Shown: positions 1 through 8,668, counted from the stretch's first letter. The stretch is DNA of 64,000 nt from Paenarthrobacter sp. (GCA_031179305.1 JAPSHX010000004.1:1-64000), one strand, 5' to 3'. Numbers and translations: made by a program. The notes: generated by a model not told the origin, from the sequence alone.

Positions 1-2
1 AA

Positions 3-473
3 GTGGTGGTGGGGACGCCGCAGGTTCATCGCGCCGAAGCGGTCCGGCTGGGCGAGTACCGGCTGGGGATGTATGCCTCGCGCGCTTATCTGGCGGACAA
101 CGGCACGCCTTCCAGCATTGAGGAACTCACACAGCACCAACTGGTCTATTTTGTGGACTCCATGCTGCAGGTGGATGACCTGGATGCTCCCCGCAGGCTG
201 GTCCCTACCATGCGTGATGGCCTGAGTTCCACCAACGTTTTTGTGCATGTGGAAGCTACCAGAGCCGGTGCCGGCGTGGGCTTCCTGCCCTGCTTCATGG
301 CCGACCGGCACGCTGACCTGGTGCGCCTCCTGCCGTCCGACTTCGCGGAGCTTCTCCCCTATTGGATGGTCCTCCGCCCGGACTCCATGCGCCGCCCTGC
401 GGTAGCCGCCGTCGTGCAGGCTTTGCGGGAGGAGACGGAGCAGCGGCGGGAGGAGCTGCTCGGCGCTGAGTAG
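3..473 (+). CDS. LysR-family regulator, C-terminal part (gene cut by window edge)
   Basis: The reading frame is open from the window edge, so only the last ~156 codons are visible. The segment YRLGMYASRAYLADNG followed by an 'EEL..H.LV' stretch is typical of the LysR effector-binding domain (type 2 periplasmic-binding fold), and 'ATRAGAGVGFLPCFMADR' matches the late part of that domain. The N-terminal helix-turn-helix is outside the window. The product should bind DNA and a small effector; the regulated genes are not visible. The GTG at position 3 is not a real start. Family assignment is fairly safe; target and effector are unknown. Confidence 0.8.
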   Translation: MVVGTPQVHRAEAVRLGEYRLGMYASRAYLADNGTPSSIEELTQHQLVYFVDSMLQVDDLDAPRRLVPTMRDGLSSTNVFVHVEATRAGAGVGFLPCFMADRHADLVRLLPSDFAELLPYWMVLRPDSMRRPAVAAVVQALREETEQRREELLGAE

Positions 474-724
474 CGCGCCGAGGTGGCAGTTCGCCCGGTG
501 ACATCTGGGGGGTTCCATTCCGTCAGACAACGTGTAGCATCCGTCTACGGGCAATGACGCTCGTGACGCTTTTGGGGGGGAAGTGATCACGTTTCCAGCA
601 AACAATCGGTGCAGGTTTCTTGCGCTTGCGATCAATGCCGCCTCCTCATCAGGCGTCCTATCACCACACCCACTCCGCGCGCTTCGCAGCACACGTCGGT
701 CAGGTGTCCTATGAAGGGACTCTC

Positions 725-1621
725 ATGAGCCAAAGCCCCTACCCCACCGCATACCCTCCATCCCAGGCCCACGGACAACCACCGCAAAGCAACAAGTCAT
801 TCCTTGTGACATGGTTGCTGTCCCTTCTCCTCGGTGTCTTTGGCGTAGACCGGTTCTATCTGGGCAAGGTCGGAACCGGCCTGCTCAAACTGTTTACCAT
901 CGGAGGTTTGGGCATATGGGCCCTCATTGATCTCATCCTGGTGCTAGCGAACCAAACCCGCGACAAGCAAGGTCGGCCGCTCGAGGGGTACCAGCAGCAC
1001 AAGAAAGTGGCTTTGATCGTCACGGGCGCTTTCGTCCTCTTGAGCATTATTTTCAATGCCACCCGCGTTGGATCGGCGACTACATCAGCGCCCGCCGTTT
1101 CCACAGCGAAGGAATCAGCGGCAGCCCCCGTAGCTTCTTCACAGACACAGGACCCAGCTGCCGCGTCTGCGTCCGCTAAAGCTAAAGCCGACGCCGATGC
1201 TTCGAAGGCTGCAGCGGATGCTGAGGCAGCGGTGAAAGCCAAAGCCGACGCCGACGCAGCCGCGAAAGCAAAGGCGGACGCCGACGCAGCCGCGAAGGTT
1301 GCGGCCGACGCAGCGGCGAAGGCTGCAGCCGGGACCATCAGCCAACAGAACGCACTCCGGAAGGCCAATGATTACCTCGATTTCAGCGCCTTCTCACTCA
1401 CGGGCCTCATCAAACAACTCGAGTTCGAGAAGTACTCGACCGAGGATGCCACGTGGGCCGCGGAAAGGGTGAAGGTCGACTGGAATGAGCAAGCAGCCAA
1501 AAAAGCCAAGAACTACTTGGACTTCAGCTCATTTTCACATTCCGGGCTGGTCGACCAATTGCTCTTTGAAGGTTTCACACCCGAGCAGGCGGAGTATGGA
1601 GTGAGCCAGACGGGTCTGTAG
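725..1621 (+). CDS. TM2-domain membrane protein with Ala/Lys/Asp linker and two Ltp-type repeats
   Basis: 298 residues from ATG 725, chosen because AAGGGA lies 6-11 bases upstream; an in-frame earlier start at 620 has no such site. A short Pro/Gln-rich N-terminus precedes a TM2 domain (about residues 20-90: two membrane helices with the GVFGVDRFYLG turn). Another hydrophobic helix is followed by a low-complexity linker built of AKADADAAAK-like units (about residues 150-205). The C-terminus holds two copies of a ~45-residue module (ALRKANDYLDFSAFS and AAKKAKNYLDFSSFS) that matches the Ltp/'host cell surface-exposed lipoprotein' repeat known from prophage superinfection-exclusion proteins and many actinobacterial surface proteins. 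Likely membrane-anchored with an exposed C-terminus. Function unknown. Confidence 0.8.
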   Translation: MSQSPYPTAYPPSQAHGQPPQSNKSFLVTWLLSLLLGVFGVDRFYLGKVGTGLLKLFTIGGLGIWALIDLILVLANQTRDKQGRPLEGYQQHKKVALIVTGAFVLLSIIFNATRVGSATTSAPAVSTAKESAAAPVASSQTQDPAAASASAKAKADADASKAAADAEAAVKAKADADAAAKAKADADAAAKVAADAAAKAAAGTISQQNALRKANDYLDFSAFSLTGLIKQLEFEKYSTEDATWAAERVKVDWNEQAAKKAKNYLDFSSFSHSGLVDQLLFEGFTPEQAEYGVSQTGL

Positions 1622-1708
1622 CGACCCGGGGCGGGCTACAGGCTTGCCGCCCACCCGGGGAGACATCCTGTGTTCGCCGAGGTGGCGGGTCATATGGCCT
1701 TCTTGAAG

Positions 1709-1727
1709 TTAGGTGAGCCTTACTATG
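1709..1727. promoter_or_regulatory. DtxR/IdeR-like iron box overlapping the ABC exporter start
   Basis: TTAGGTGAGCCTTACTATG matches 15 of 19 positions of the actinobacterial iron-repressor consensus TWAGGTTAGSCTWACCTWA, with the left half almost perfect. It overlaps the ribosome binding site (AGGTGAG) and the ATG at 1725 of the first ABC gene. If used, iron-loaded DtxR/IdeR would block expression. Predicted by eye only. Confidence 0.55.
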
Positions 1728-3503
1728 GTAAGCATGCCCTCCAGTCCTGCCCTTCCGCCCAGCCCGCCCGGGCGAAATAGACAAGCACCCTGGAAGGTCT
1801 CCCGGCTCTTCAGCTTCACGTTGTTCGCCAACGGTCGCTGGAAGCTGCTGTTGGCGGGCTGCGCCGGACTCTCCCTGCATCAGGTCAGCGAGGCTTTGGT
1901 GCCGGCAACCATTGGTGCCGCGGTGGACAACGCCATTGAACCGAACGACGCCGGCGCCCTCCTGGGGTGGCTCGGCGCCTTGGCTGTGGTGTTCGTTGTA
2001 CTGGCTCTCTCGTGGCGCTTCGGCACCTTGGCCACCGAGCGCTCCTTCAACTACGGCTCGCATGATCTCCGCCAACTAGTAGTGGAGCGAACACTTCACC
2101 CCCGCGGCATGGCGGCCCGACGAGCCCCAGGCGAAATCGTGGCCATCGCTTCTTCCGACGCCGACAGGGTTGCCGGGCTGTCCTGGCTGATCAGCGGCGG
2201 CCTTGCTGCAGCGGCTGGTGTGATTACCTCAGCCGTCACCCTCCTCCTCATCTCGGTTCCTTTGGGCCTTGCCGTTCTCCTCGCAACCCCGCTCATGCTG
2301 CTGGTGATGCACCGGCTCACCAAACCGCTCGAAAACCGGAGCGACGTGGAGCAGTCCACGGCAGCTCGCGCCGGCGCTTTGGCCACGGATTTCGTCACCG
2401 GCTCCCGCCCCCTGAAAGGGCTCGGTGCAGAGGACGCTGCCATCGCGCGCTATCGCGCCGAAAGCCGGGTATCACTGACGTCCGCCCTGAAGGCCATTCG
2501 CGCCAAGTCCGCTTACACTGGCGCGAGCACAGCCCTGTCCGCAGCGTTCCTGGCCGGAATCGCCTTCTTCGCAGCGTGGTTCGCACTCCAAGGCAGCATC
2601 ACGGTGGGGCAGCTGGTGGCCGTTGTTGGAGTGGCACAATTCGTTCAGGGACCCATGACCGGGCTCGGATTCGTCAGCGTGGAACTCGCCCGCAAACGCG
2701 CCTCCGCCGCACGCATCGCAGTGTTGCTGGAAGAACCCGAGGCAGTGCCGGCACCGGGAGCTGAGGAACGCTCGACGACGGCAATGGACTCAGTTTCGAC
2801 AGCCACTTCACCGGGCGAACCGGCACCGCTGCTGGAGCTCCGGCCGGGTGCTTTGGGCATTGATTTCCCGCCCTTCACAGCCTCCGCCGGAGAAATCGTG
2901 GGTGTCGTCCTTCCAGACAGCACACAAGCACGGCAGTTGGTGGACACGTTGGGCTTCCGCATCCCCGCACCTCGCGGCCTCGTGTCCATCGATGGCCACG
3001 ACGTCGCAGACCTGGACCCCCTTCACGTCCGTTCAAGGGTCTTCGCTGACAACCACGATGGGGTCCTCTTCAGCGGTAGCGTCCGCGAAAATATGGCAGT
3101 ATCCGACGCCGAACTGACGGAACGGGCCATGGCGGCTGCCGCCGTCGAGGATTTCGTGTCGCAACTTCCGGAAGGCACCGAGACCGTCCTGACCGGGCAC
3201 GGCCAAAGCCTCTCAGGTGGCCAGCGCCAGCGGCTGGTTCTTGGCCGCTCGCTGCACCAGCAGCAACCCGTGTTGGTCCTGCATGACCCGACCACCGCCG
3301 TCGACACTGCCACCGAAGCCGTCATCGCGGACGGTCTGCGGAACTTCCCGGACAAGGCTCTAGTGCTCGTCACCACGAGCCCCACGCTGCTGGCCATCTG
3401 CGATCGGGTGGTTATGGGCGGACCCGAAGGGCCACCGGAAACCGGCACGCACCGGGAACTTCTCGCCACGTCGGCCGGCTACCGAGAGGTGGTGGGATCG
3501 TGA
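1725..3503 (+). CDS. ABC exporter half-transporter with degenerate nucleotide-binding domain
   Basis: 592 residues from ATG 1725 (AGGTGAG upstream; GTG 1713 is also in frame). The N-terminal ~310 residues form a type IV exporter membrane domain with about six helices; the rest is an ATPase domain. The Walker A loop is lost: the expected GxxGxGKS reads VVLPDSTQAR near residue 393. The Q-loop Gln is absent (FADNHDGVLFSG), the Walker B Glu is Pro (VLVLHDPT) and the switch His is Thr/Ser (VLVTTSP). Only the signature LSGGQRQRL (near residue 496) is intact. This half therefore probably cannot hydrolyse ATP itself but supplies the signature to its partner. It overlaps the next gene by 4 bases, and the iron box suggests siderophore or haem-related transport (inference). 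Confidence 0.85.
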   Translation: MVSMPSSPALPPSPPGRNRQAPWKVSRLFSFTLFANGRWKLLLAGCAGLSLHQVSEALVPATIGAAVDNAIEPNDAGALLGWLGALAVVFVVLALSWRFGTLATERSFNYGSHDLRQLVVERTLHPRGMAARRAPGEIVAIASSDADRVAGLSWLISGGLAAAAGVITSAVTLLLISVPLGLAVLLATPLMLLVMHRLTKPLENRSDVEQSTAARAGALATDFVTGSRPLKGLGAEDAAIARYRAESRVSLTSALKAIRAKSAYTGASTALSAAFLAGIAFFAAWFALQGSITVGQLVAVVGVAQFVQGPMTGLGFVSVELARKRASAARIAVLLEEPEAVPAPGAEERSTTAMDSVSTATSPGEPAPLLELRPGALGIDFPPFTASAGEIVGVVLPDSTQARQLVDTLGFRIPAPRGLVSIDGHDVADLDPLHVRSRVFADNHDGVLFSGSVRENMAVSDAELTERAMAAAAVEDFVSQLPEGTETVLTGHGQSLSGGQRQRLVLGRSLHQQQPVLVLHDPTTAVDTATEAVIADGLRNFPDKALVLVTTSPTLLAICDRVVMGGPEGPPETGTHRELLATSAGYREVVGS

Positions 3504-5254
3504 CCTCGGAAATCCTGCCCATTGCCACCCCTCGCGAAACCAGGAAAGCAATGTGGCGCCTGCTGGCGCAACGCCCCGGCAGGCTCACCCTGACCATCTT
3601 GGTTTTGCTGGCGGCATCCTGCTGCGGCTTGGCTGCCCCGGCACTTCTGGGCATCATGGTCAACATCGCAGCATCGGGAGGGGACGTCATGTCCCTGCTG
3701 TGGCTGGCAATCGGGTTGTTGGTGGCCGGCGGCCTAGGTGCCCTGCTGGGCATCCTGGGGCAGAACCTCTTGGCCCGGATCTGCGAGGAAGCGCTCGCCG
3801 GGCTGCGCGAGGAGGTGTTCGCGGCAGCCGTCCGGAAGCCTCTGGCACAGCTGGAAAAGGCGGGCATCGGCGACGTCGTGGCCCGGGTGTCCGGGGATGT
3901 TGAAGCAGTCAGTGAGGCAATCTCCGGGGTGCTGCCAGCGTTCACCAGCGCAGCTTTCACCATCGGGGTGACCTTGCTGGGCTTGGGCGTCATCGACTGG
4001 CGCTTCGCGGTGGCCGTGCTGGTTGCTGCCCCGTTGCAGATCTTTACCCTTCGCTGGTTCCTCAAGCGAACAGCGCCCATTTATCGGACGGTCAGGATCA
4101 CCGAGGCTAATCGAACCGAGCAGATCATCGAGACCGTCCATGGCTCGCGCTCTGTTGTGGCCTTGGGCCTCGGGTCACGCCATGCGGATCTTGTGGCAGC
4201 AGGCTCGCACGAGAACATCAGCCATTCGCTGCGCGGGGTGGGTTATCTGACCCGGTTCTACAACCGCCTCAACCTTGCGGAACTGATCGGACTGTCCGCG
4301 GTTCTGGTGGTGGGTTTCTGGCTCCATGCCGAAGGCGTCGTCACCATCGGCGCGGCCACGGCAGCGGCACTGTACTTCTACCGGCTGTTCGATCCCATCG
4401 GGCTGGTTCTGGGGCAGTTCGATGAGCTCCAGAAAGCCGCAGCCGGGTTGGGGCGCATGTTCGGCCTGACGATGTCCGCGGGGCCAAATATTGCCTCGGC
4501 CTCGCCTGCTGCCTCTGATGCCGGCATCGTCCTGGACAATGTCACCTTTGCTTACCCGGGCCAGCGGCCAGCCCTCAAGGGAGTCTCCCTCACGGTCGGC
4601 TCGGGCGAGAGGGTGGCGATTGTTGGTACTTCCGGCGCGGGCAAGACCACGTTGGCCAAAATCATCATGGGTTTGGAGCACCCCGGCAGCGGGACACCCT
4701 GGGTGGGCGGGCTGGACTCGGCCGCCGCTTCCCCGACGGACCTGCATCAGCGCATTGCCATGGTCAGCCAGGAAGTGCACGTTTTCTCGGGCACCCTCGC
4801 CGAGGACCTCAGGCTCGCCAAGCCCGGCGCTTCTGCCGGGGAACTCATACGCGCCCTGCAGGCTGTAGGGGCTGCTTGGGTTGAAACGCTCGACGACGGC
4901 TTGGAGACTTCCGTAGGCGCCGGCGGGCATCAGCTCACACCTGAGCAGGCGCAACAGCTGGCCTTGGCTCGGCTGATGCTCAAGGACCCGCCCATTGCAG
5001 TGCTCGACGAAGCCACTGCAGAAGCAGGAACCGGGTCCGCCGCCATGCTCGACCAAGCTGCGGAAGCTGCCTTGGCCGGCCGAACCTCCGTGGTAATCGC
5101 GCACCGGTTGTCCCAGGCAGCAGCGGCGGACACCGTGGTGGTCATGGAGCACGGGCGGATTGTCGAGTCGGGTGCGCACCAGGAACTGCTGTCCGACGGC
5201 GGCCGCTACGCACGCCTGTGGGAAGCCTGGAACAGTTCACTGAGCCGGAACTGA
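3500..5254 (+). CDS. ABC exporter half-transporter with intact Walker motifs but degenerate signature
   Basis: 584 residues, starting at a GTG inside the GTGA overlap with the preceding half-transporter, so the two are translationally coupled and should form a heterodimer. Membrane domain about residues 20-310; ATPase domain from about 335. Walker A is intact (VGTSGAGKTTL, near 375), the Q-loop is present (AMVSQEVHVFSG), Walker B carries the catalytic Glu (IAVLDEAT, near 502) and the switch His is present (VIAHRLS). The signature is LTPEQAQQL instead of LSGGQ. The features complement the partner: one good ATP site would form from this Walker A/B and the partner's LSGGQ. Substrate unknown; iron-linked by context. 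The end overlaps the convergent downstream gene by 18 bases. Confidence 0.88.
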   Translation: MTSEILPIATPRETRKAMWRLLAQRPGRLTLTILVLLAASCCGLAAPALLGIMVNIAASGGDVMSLLWLAIGLLVAGGLGALLGILGQNLLARICEEALAGLREEVFAAAVRKPLAQLEKAGIGDVVARVSGDVEAVSEAISGVLPAFTSAAFTIGVTLLGLGVIDWRFAVAVLVAAPLQIFTLRWFLKRTAPIYRTVRITEANRTEQIIETVHGSRSVVALGLGSRHADLVAAGSHENISHSLRGVGYLTRFYNRLNLAELIGLSAVLVVGFWLHAEGVVTIGAATAAALYFYRLFDPIGLVLGQFDELQKAAAGLGRMFGLTMSAGPNIASASPAASDAGIVLDNVTFAYPGQRPALKGVSLTVGSGERVAIVGTSGAGKTTLAKIIMGLEHPGSGTPWVGGLDSAAASPTDLHQRIAMVSQEVHVFSGTLAEDLRLAKPGASAGELIRALQAVGAAWVETLDDGLETSVGAGGHQLTPEQAQQLALARLMLKDPPIAVLDEATAEAGTGSAAMLDQAAEAALAGRTSVVIAHRLSQAAAADTVVVMEHGRIVESGAHQELLSDGGRYARLWEAWNSSLSRN

Positions 5255-6157
5255 AGCTTCAACCAAGGGCTCGGCCGGCGGGTCATGCCGTACCGGGATT
5301 CCCTTGGCGAATGCCCGCACTTTGGCGTCATCCCAAATATGCGCAGGAACGCCTCCACCCAGTAGTTTGCGGGCCAACGTGGGGTCATCGCCGAAGGGCG
5401 CATGACTGCCTGCCATGATCATGTTGCCGTAGCGGCGCCCCTTCAACATGGCGGGATCGGCAATGATCATGGTGTGCTCGAAGGTATCTGCGATGGTGGC
5501 GGCGTCAGCCCGGGCGTTTTTGAGGTCCGGAGCATCGCCCGAGTTCACCACATACAGTCCGTCAGGGGCGAGAACCGAATCTGCGTGCGCTGTGAACTGC
5601 CGCGTGGTCAGCGCACGGGGCGTGAAGGCTCCGGCGAAGACGTCGCGGATGATGAGGTCGCGGCTGTCCGGAGTAAGGGATTCAGTGACTTGCCGGGCTT
5701 CGCCGACGCGGATCCGCAGCAAGGGCGCCTTGGGTAGATCGAACCAGCCGCGCACGTAGTCCGCCAGCTTGCCGTCGAGTTCAACAACTACCTGCCGCGC
5801 TTCAGGGTAGGCCGCGTGGAAGTAGCGGGCCATTGAGCAAGCTCCCCCACCAAGATGAAGGCCACGCAGCTTCGGCTTCTGCTCCCGCGGCCAGCGCGAT
5901 TCCACCAAGGCAGCGATCCACCGCATGTACTCAAAATCCAGGAACAGCGGGTCAGCCAGGTCAATGTGCGAGCTCATAACGCCGTTGATTCTGAGAAGCC
6001 AGCCATTGGAGTTGTCTTGGTCCTGCAGCAGCTCGCAGTCGCCGGTATCGATGTAGTAAACCCCCGCGACCGGACCATCAGGGCGGGTGCCGGTTGGCAC
6101 CTCGACGACCCCCGCCGTCGACCTCTGGGACCTGTTGGCCTTGCCGCGTTTTGCCAC
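5237..6157 (-). CDS. Spermidine synthase-like protein (class I SAM-dependent fold)
   Basis: 306 residues. The central region has the Rossmann-type glycine loop LHLGGGACSMARYFHA (about residues 98-113), then an acidic strand end VVVELDGKLADYVRGWF and RDLIIRDVFAGAF, which is how polyamine-synthase-like proteins bind decarboxylated SAM or SAM. The N-terminal ~35 residues are basic and low complexity. Many actinobacteria carry such 'fused/spermidine synthase-like' proteins whose substrate is unknown; no partner polyamine gene lies nearby. Its 3' end overlaps the convergent ABC gene by 18 bases, so the two cannot share an ordinary intergenic terminator. Confidence 0.75.
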   Translation of the reverse strand: MAKRGKANRSQRSTAGVVEVPTGTRPDGPVAGVYYIDTGDCELLQDQDNSNGWLLRINGVMSSHIDLADPLFLDFEYMRWIAALVESRWPREQKPKLRGLHLGGGACSMARYFHAAYPEARQVVVELDGKLADYVRGWFDLPKAPLLRIRVGEARQVTESLTPDSRDLIIRDVFAGAFTPRALTTRQFTAHADSVLAPDGLYVVNSGDAPDLKNARADAATIADTFEHTMIIADPAMLKGRRYGNMIMAGSHAPFGDDPTLARKLLGGGVPAHIWDDAKVRAFAKGIPVRHDPPAEPLVEASVPAQ

Positions 6158-6229
6158 TACTTCCGCCCTGCCTGAGTCATGCCTTAAGCCTAGTGGAGCG
6201 CCACATTACTCCGAACGGTCACATCAAAA

Positions 6230-6243
6230 GTAAGGCTACTTAC
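6230..6243. promoter_or_regulatory. Inverted repeat GTAAG-N4-CTTAC
   Basis: GTAAGGCTACTTAC has perfect 5-base arms around a 4-base spacer. It lies between the divergent start of the spermidine-synthase-like gene (6157) and the small membrane protein (6276), where an operator is expected. A similar dyad is found at 24110-24123. Confidence 0.35.
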
Positions 6244-6275
6244 CGTTTTGCCCTCAAGGGCAATATGATCTCTAC

Positions 6276-6461
6276 ATGGAACTCGGAGCATCGGTTTGGG
6301 CGGAGGTTTTGACGGTCGCAGTCGCATGGCTGACGGTGGTCTGCCTGCTACTCGCTCGCGTCCCCAAGCCACCGGGTCTCCTCGATTCACCGCTGGAAGG
6401 TTCACCGCTGGATGTTTCGCCGCTGGAAATGGATCAACCTGAAGATCCAGAGCCGCGCTAA
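6276..6461 (+). CDS. Small single-span membrane protein with SPLE repeats
   Basis: 61 residues from ATG 6276. Residues about 7-27 are a hydrophobic helix, followed by a proline- and acid-rich tail in which SPLEGSPLDVSPLEMD repeats; the repeat is visible in DNA as recurring TTCACCGCTGG. No strong ribosome binding site (AAGGG 16 bases upstream is distant), so the gene could be spurious. It sits in its own divergent promoter region, which supports it modestly. Function unknown. Confidence 0.4.
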   Translation: MELGASVWAEVLTVAVAWLTVVCLLLARVPKPPGLLDSPLEGSPLDVSPLEMDQPEDPEPR

Positions 6462-6482
6462 GGCTCGGCAGCTCGTGCTGCG

Positions 6483-6508
6483 GTCCGCAGATGTCAGGTT
6501 CTGCGGAC
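6483..6508. terminator. Hairpin between convergent genes
   Basis: GTCCGCAGA and TCTGCGGAC form a perfect 9-bp stem with an 8-base loop. It lies downstream of the small membrane gene and overlaps the 3' end of the convergent sucrase/ferredoxin-like gene, so it could terminate both directions. There is no clear T-run. Confidence 0.45.
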
Positions 6509-7417
6509 GGAAGTGGGTTCGTACACTATCACCGAGCCCTCCGTAGGCGCCCGGCAGGTTAGTTGACGCAGTGGCGTGCGGCGGGCCCGCAATTCCACAT
6601 CGATATGCGCCGGGTGGGGCGGCTTGCCGGTGATGTGAATCCGCCAGTACTCGCCCTCACGCAGGGTCTCCGTGACCACATAATCATGCCGACCGGCAGG
6701 GCCGAACCGTTCAAGCACGGCCACGACGGCGGCCTGCTGTGGTGGGAGGAGATCTGTATATCCGCGCAAATATTCTGCCCGGATGCTGTCCGCGAGGTGA
6801 TCCTCAACAGTGGTGACGGAGGACCCGGCGTCGAGTCCTCCGTAATAGACGCCGTCGGGAGCGATGACGGCGTTGGCCGCGAACCTGTCACCGCCGATGT
6901 GGGAGCACTCCCACACCAACTCCGGCCATCGCTCACTGAGCGCACGCCCCACGGGCCGTCCCCGCACTGCGCAGCAGGCGTCATGCTGACCATGAGCGCA
7001 GACCAGGATAACGGGTGGAAAACCCGACTCTCCGGGAGATTCCAGTGCTGAGGCGATCTTCGCAAGGTCCTCATCTCGCTCCCATATTCCCCATAGCTGT
7101 TGATAGGCGCCGGAGCTTTGGTGGCGGAGAACGGCCCAATTGGCCGGACCATGGCGTCGGCGGGCACCGAGCCGCCGGGGGCCAGGACGCCGCACAAGGA
7201 GGATCCGTGCATTCGCCGTCTGCGCGGCAGAGATGACCAGGGCCTTCGTCCCGGCGTCAAGATCAAGGCCCTCGAAGCCGTTGGGCGGCCAGGCGCCCGG
7301 ATACTCTATGAGAACCCAAACCAAGCCCGGTGACGCCGTACCTGCCATCGAGTCACCCCGCACCCGGGCACTTTCGGCGCAGAAGAAGCGCTCCGTTGCG
7401 GCAATTGGGGACGTCAC
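6494..7417 (-). CDS. Sucrase/ferredoxin-like (Suc_Fer) thioredoxin-fold redox protein
   Basis: 307 residues from a GTG at 7417; an ATG 23 codons later is possible, but the upstream part (RFFCAESARVRGD) includes a Cys that I believe is conserved in the family. The core VILVCAHGQHDACCAVRG with a following ECSHIGGDRFAANAV is the diagnostic region of the sucrase/ferredoxin-like family, whose cysteines and histidines are thought to hold a [2Fe-2S] cluster in a thioredoxin-like fold. It is the third gene of a minus-strand set behind a JmjC-like cupin oxygenase and a repeat protein, so a role as electron donor or redox partner of that oxygenase is plausible (inference). Confidence 0.85.
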   Translation of the reverse strand: MTSPIAATERFFCAESARVRGDSMAGTASPGLVWVLIEYPGAWPPNGFEGLDLDAGTKALVISAAQTANARILLVRRPGPRRLGARRRHGPANWAVLRHQSSGAYQQLWGIWERDEDLAKIASALESPGESGFPPVILVCAHGQHDACCAVRGRPVGRALSERWPELVWECSHIGGDRFAANAVIAPDGVYYGGLDAGSSVTTVEDHLADSIRAEYLRGYTDLLPPQQAAVVAVLERFGPAGRHDYVVTETLREGEYWRIHITGKPPHPAHIDVELRARRTPLRQLTCRAPTEGSVIVYEPTSVRRT

Positions 7418-7425
7418 GGTTCAGG

Positions 7426-7456
7426 GTCGCAGTTCACGTCAGTGTCGCAGTTCACG
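7426..7456. repeat. Two copies of a 13-base direct repeat
   Basis: GTCGCAGTTCACG occurs at 7426-7438 and 7444-7456, an 18-base period, in the 45-base gap between the cupin gene and the sucrase/ferredoxin-like gene. It may only be short slippage, or a spacing element that affects coupling of the two genes. Confidence 0.5.
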
Positions 7457-7462
7457 CCGACA

Positions 7463-8668
7463 TCACTGTTCAACGGGGACGAGAACTCCTGCGCGCAACA
7501 GCCTTTCCACAAGTTCAACGCCGAGATCACCGGCGAGGTGAGCCTCGCCGTCGAGTAGGCGCCGCACGGACGGCAGATCCAGCTCCGGGAAGTCGAGCCA
7601 ACCGACGCGGGTAGTCAAGCGTGAACCCTCAAACCGGGCTTCAAGTGCATCCCGAAGCCGCACCAGCGACCCCGGGCCAAGGTCCTCGACGGCGGCGAGC
7701 TGGGCCACCGGGCCAAGCGGTGCCGGGCGTCCCTGTCCCCGCCGTGCGCGCTGGAAAAGGGAAGTGGTATCAGCCTCCATGATGGCGGCGGCGAGACGTT
7801 CACGGACCGCGGCGATCTCCCCTTCGGGACCATCCACGCCCATTGGCAAGGACCGTCGCATCCCGGGATCGTCGCATAGTGCCGCAAGTGCGGCCTGCGC
7901 GAGGTGCTCGGCCAGCGCATGGTGGGTCCAGCTGTGTATTCCCAAAGTGAGATGAATCGAGACCTTCCCCTGAGCCTGGGCTGCATGCAACCAACCACGT
8001 GGCAGGTAGAGGACATCGCCGGGCTCCAGGACGGTGTCAATATAAGGCTCACCCTGAGCGGCCTCGGCGACGGCGGAGCGGCGATCCGTCCAAGGCTGGC
8101 TACGCAGTGGGTCCACGTGGACCGGCTCATGGATGATCCAGCGCTTGGTCCCCTCGATCTGCAGGACGAAGACGTCGTGGACATCGTAGTGATCGTCGAA
8201 ACCGCGGTTTTGGGGCGGGGTGATGTAAGCGTTGGCCTGCACAGGATGTCCGAGCTCGGTGGTTAACTTTGTGCTGAAGTTACGCACGGGCTCCCACGTG
8301 CGATGCAGCGCCTGCAGCACGAGGGTGGCTCCGTCACCGAACCTGCGCCAAAGCTGAGTGTCGTCCAGCTGGTCAGAGATGGTGGCACCAACGCCTGCCG
8401 GAGAGGTGTAGGAGGATTCGGGAAGAGTGGCGCCACCCTTGGCCATGCGCAGGAAGGGTGTCCGCAGACCCCGGCGCGAAATCAGCTCGTCAACCGCGTT
8501 GGCCGAGAATAGATCGGAGAAATCGCTGGCACCACGCGTGAGTAGCGCAGTGCGCCCCCAGACCTCGCTGGCGAATCTCTCTTGGCCGATGTCGATCAGG
8601 CGTCTTTCCAAGACCCCGGCTTCCTTCACCGTGCCGGGGTCCTGGAAATCAGTACTGGTAGTGCTCAA
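7463..8668 (-). CDS. JmjC-like cupin (Cupin_4/ROXA-type) 2-oxoglutarate oxygenase
   Basis: 401 residues from TTG 8668 (AAGG about 12 bases upstream), beginning only two bases after the stop of the repeat-protein gene. The cupin/JmjC barrel spans about residues 130-240: the iron ligands are likely H160 and D162 in DDHYDVHDVF and the His in RGWLHAAQ about 68 residues later; 'EGTKRWIIHEP' and 'EPGDVLYLPRGW' are typical of Cupin_4 proteins. Characterised relatives (YcfD/ROXA, MINA53, NO66) hydroxylate Arg or His in ribosomal proteins. A C-terminal winged-helix-like part follows (about 300-401). Because it is coupled to a repetitive Asp/His-containing protein, that protein may be its substrate (inference). 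Confidence 0.85.
   Translation of the reverse strand: MSTTSTDFQDPGTVKEAGVLERRLIDIGQERFASEVWGRTALLTRGASDFSDLFSANAVDELISRRGLRTPFLRMAKGGATLPESSYTSPAGVGATISDQLDDTQLWRRFGDGATLVLQALHRTWEPVRNFSTKLTTELGHPVQANAYITPPQNRGFDDHYDVHDVFVLQIEGTKRWIIHEPVHVDPLRSQPWTDRRSAVAEAAQGEPYIDTVLEPGDVLYLPRGWLHAAQAQGKVSIHLTLGIHSWTHHALAEHLAQAALAALCDDPGMRRSLPMGVDGPEGEIAAVRERLAAAIMEADTTSLFQRARRGQGRPAPLGPVAQLAAVEDLGPGSLVRLRDALEARFEGSRLTTRVGWLDFPELDLPSVRRLLDGEAHLAGDLGVELVERLLRAGVLVPVEQ

Noticed and set aside
4175-5179. 334-codon minus-strand frame inside the second ABC gene
   Set aside because: Antisense to intact Walker-motif coding sequence; no recognisable motif.
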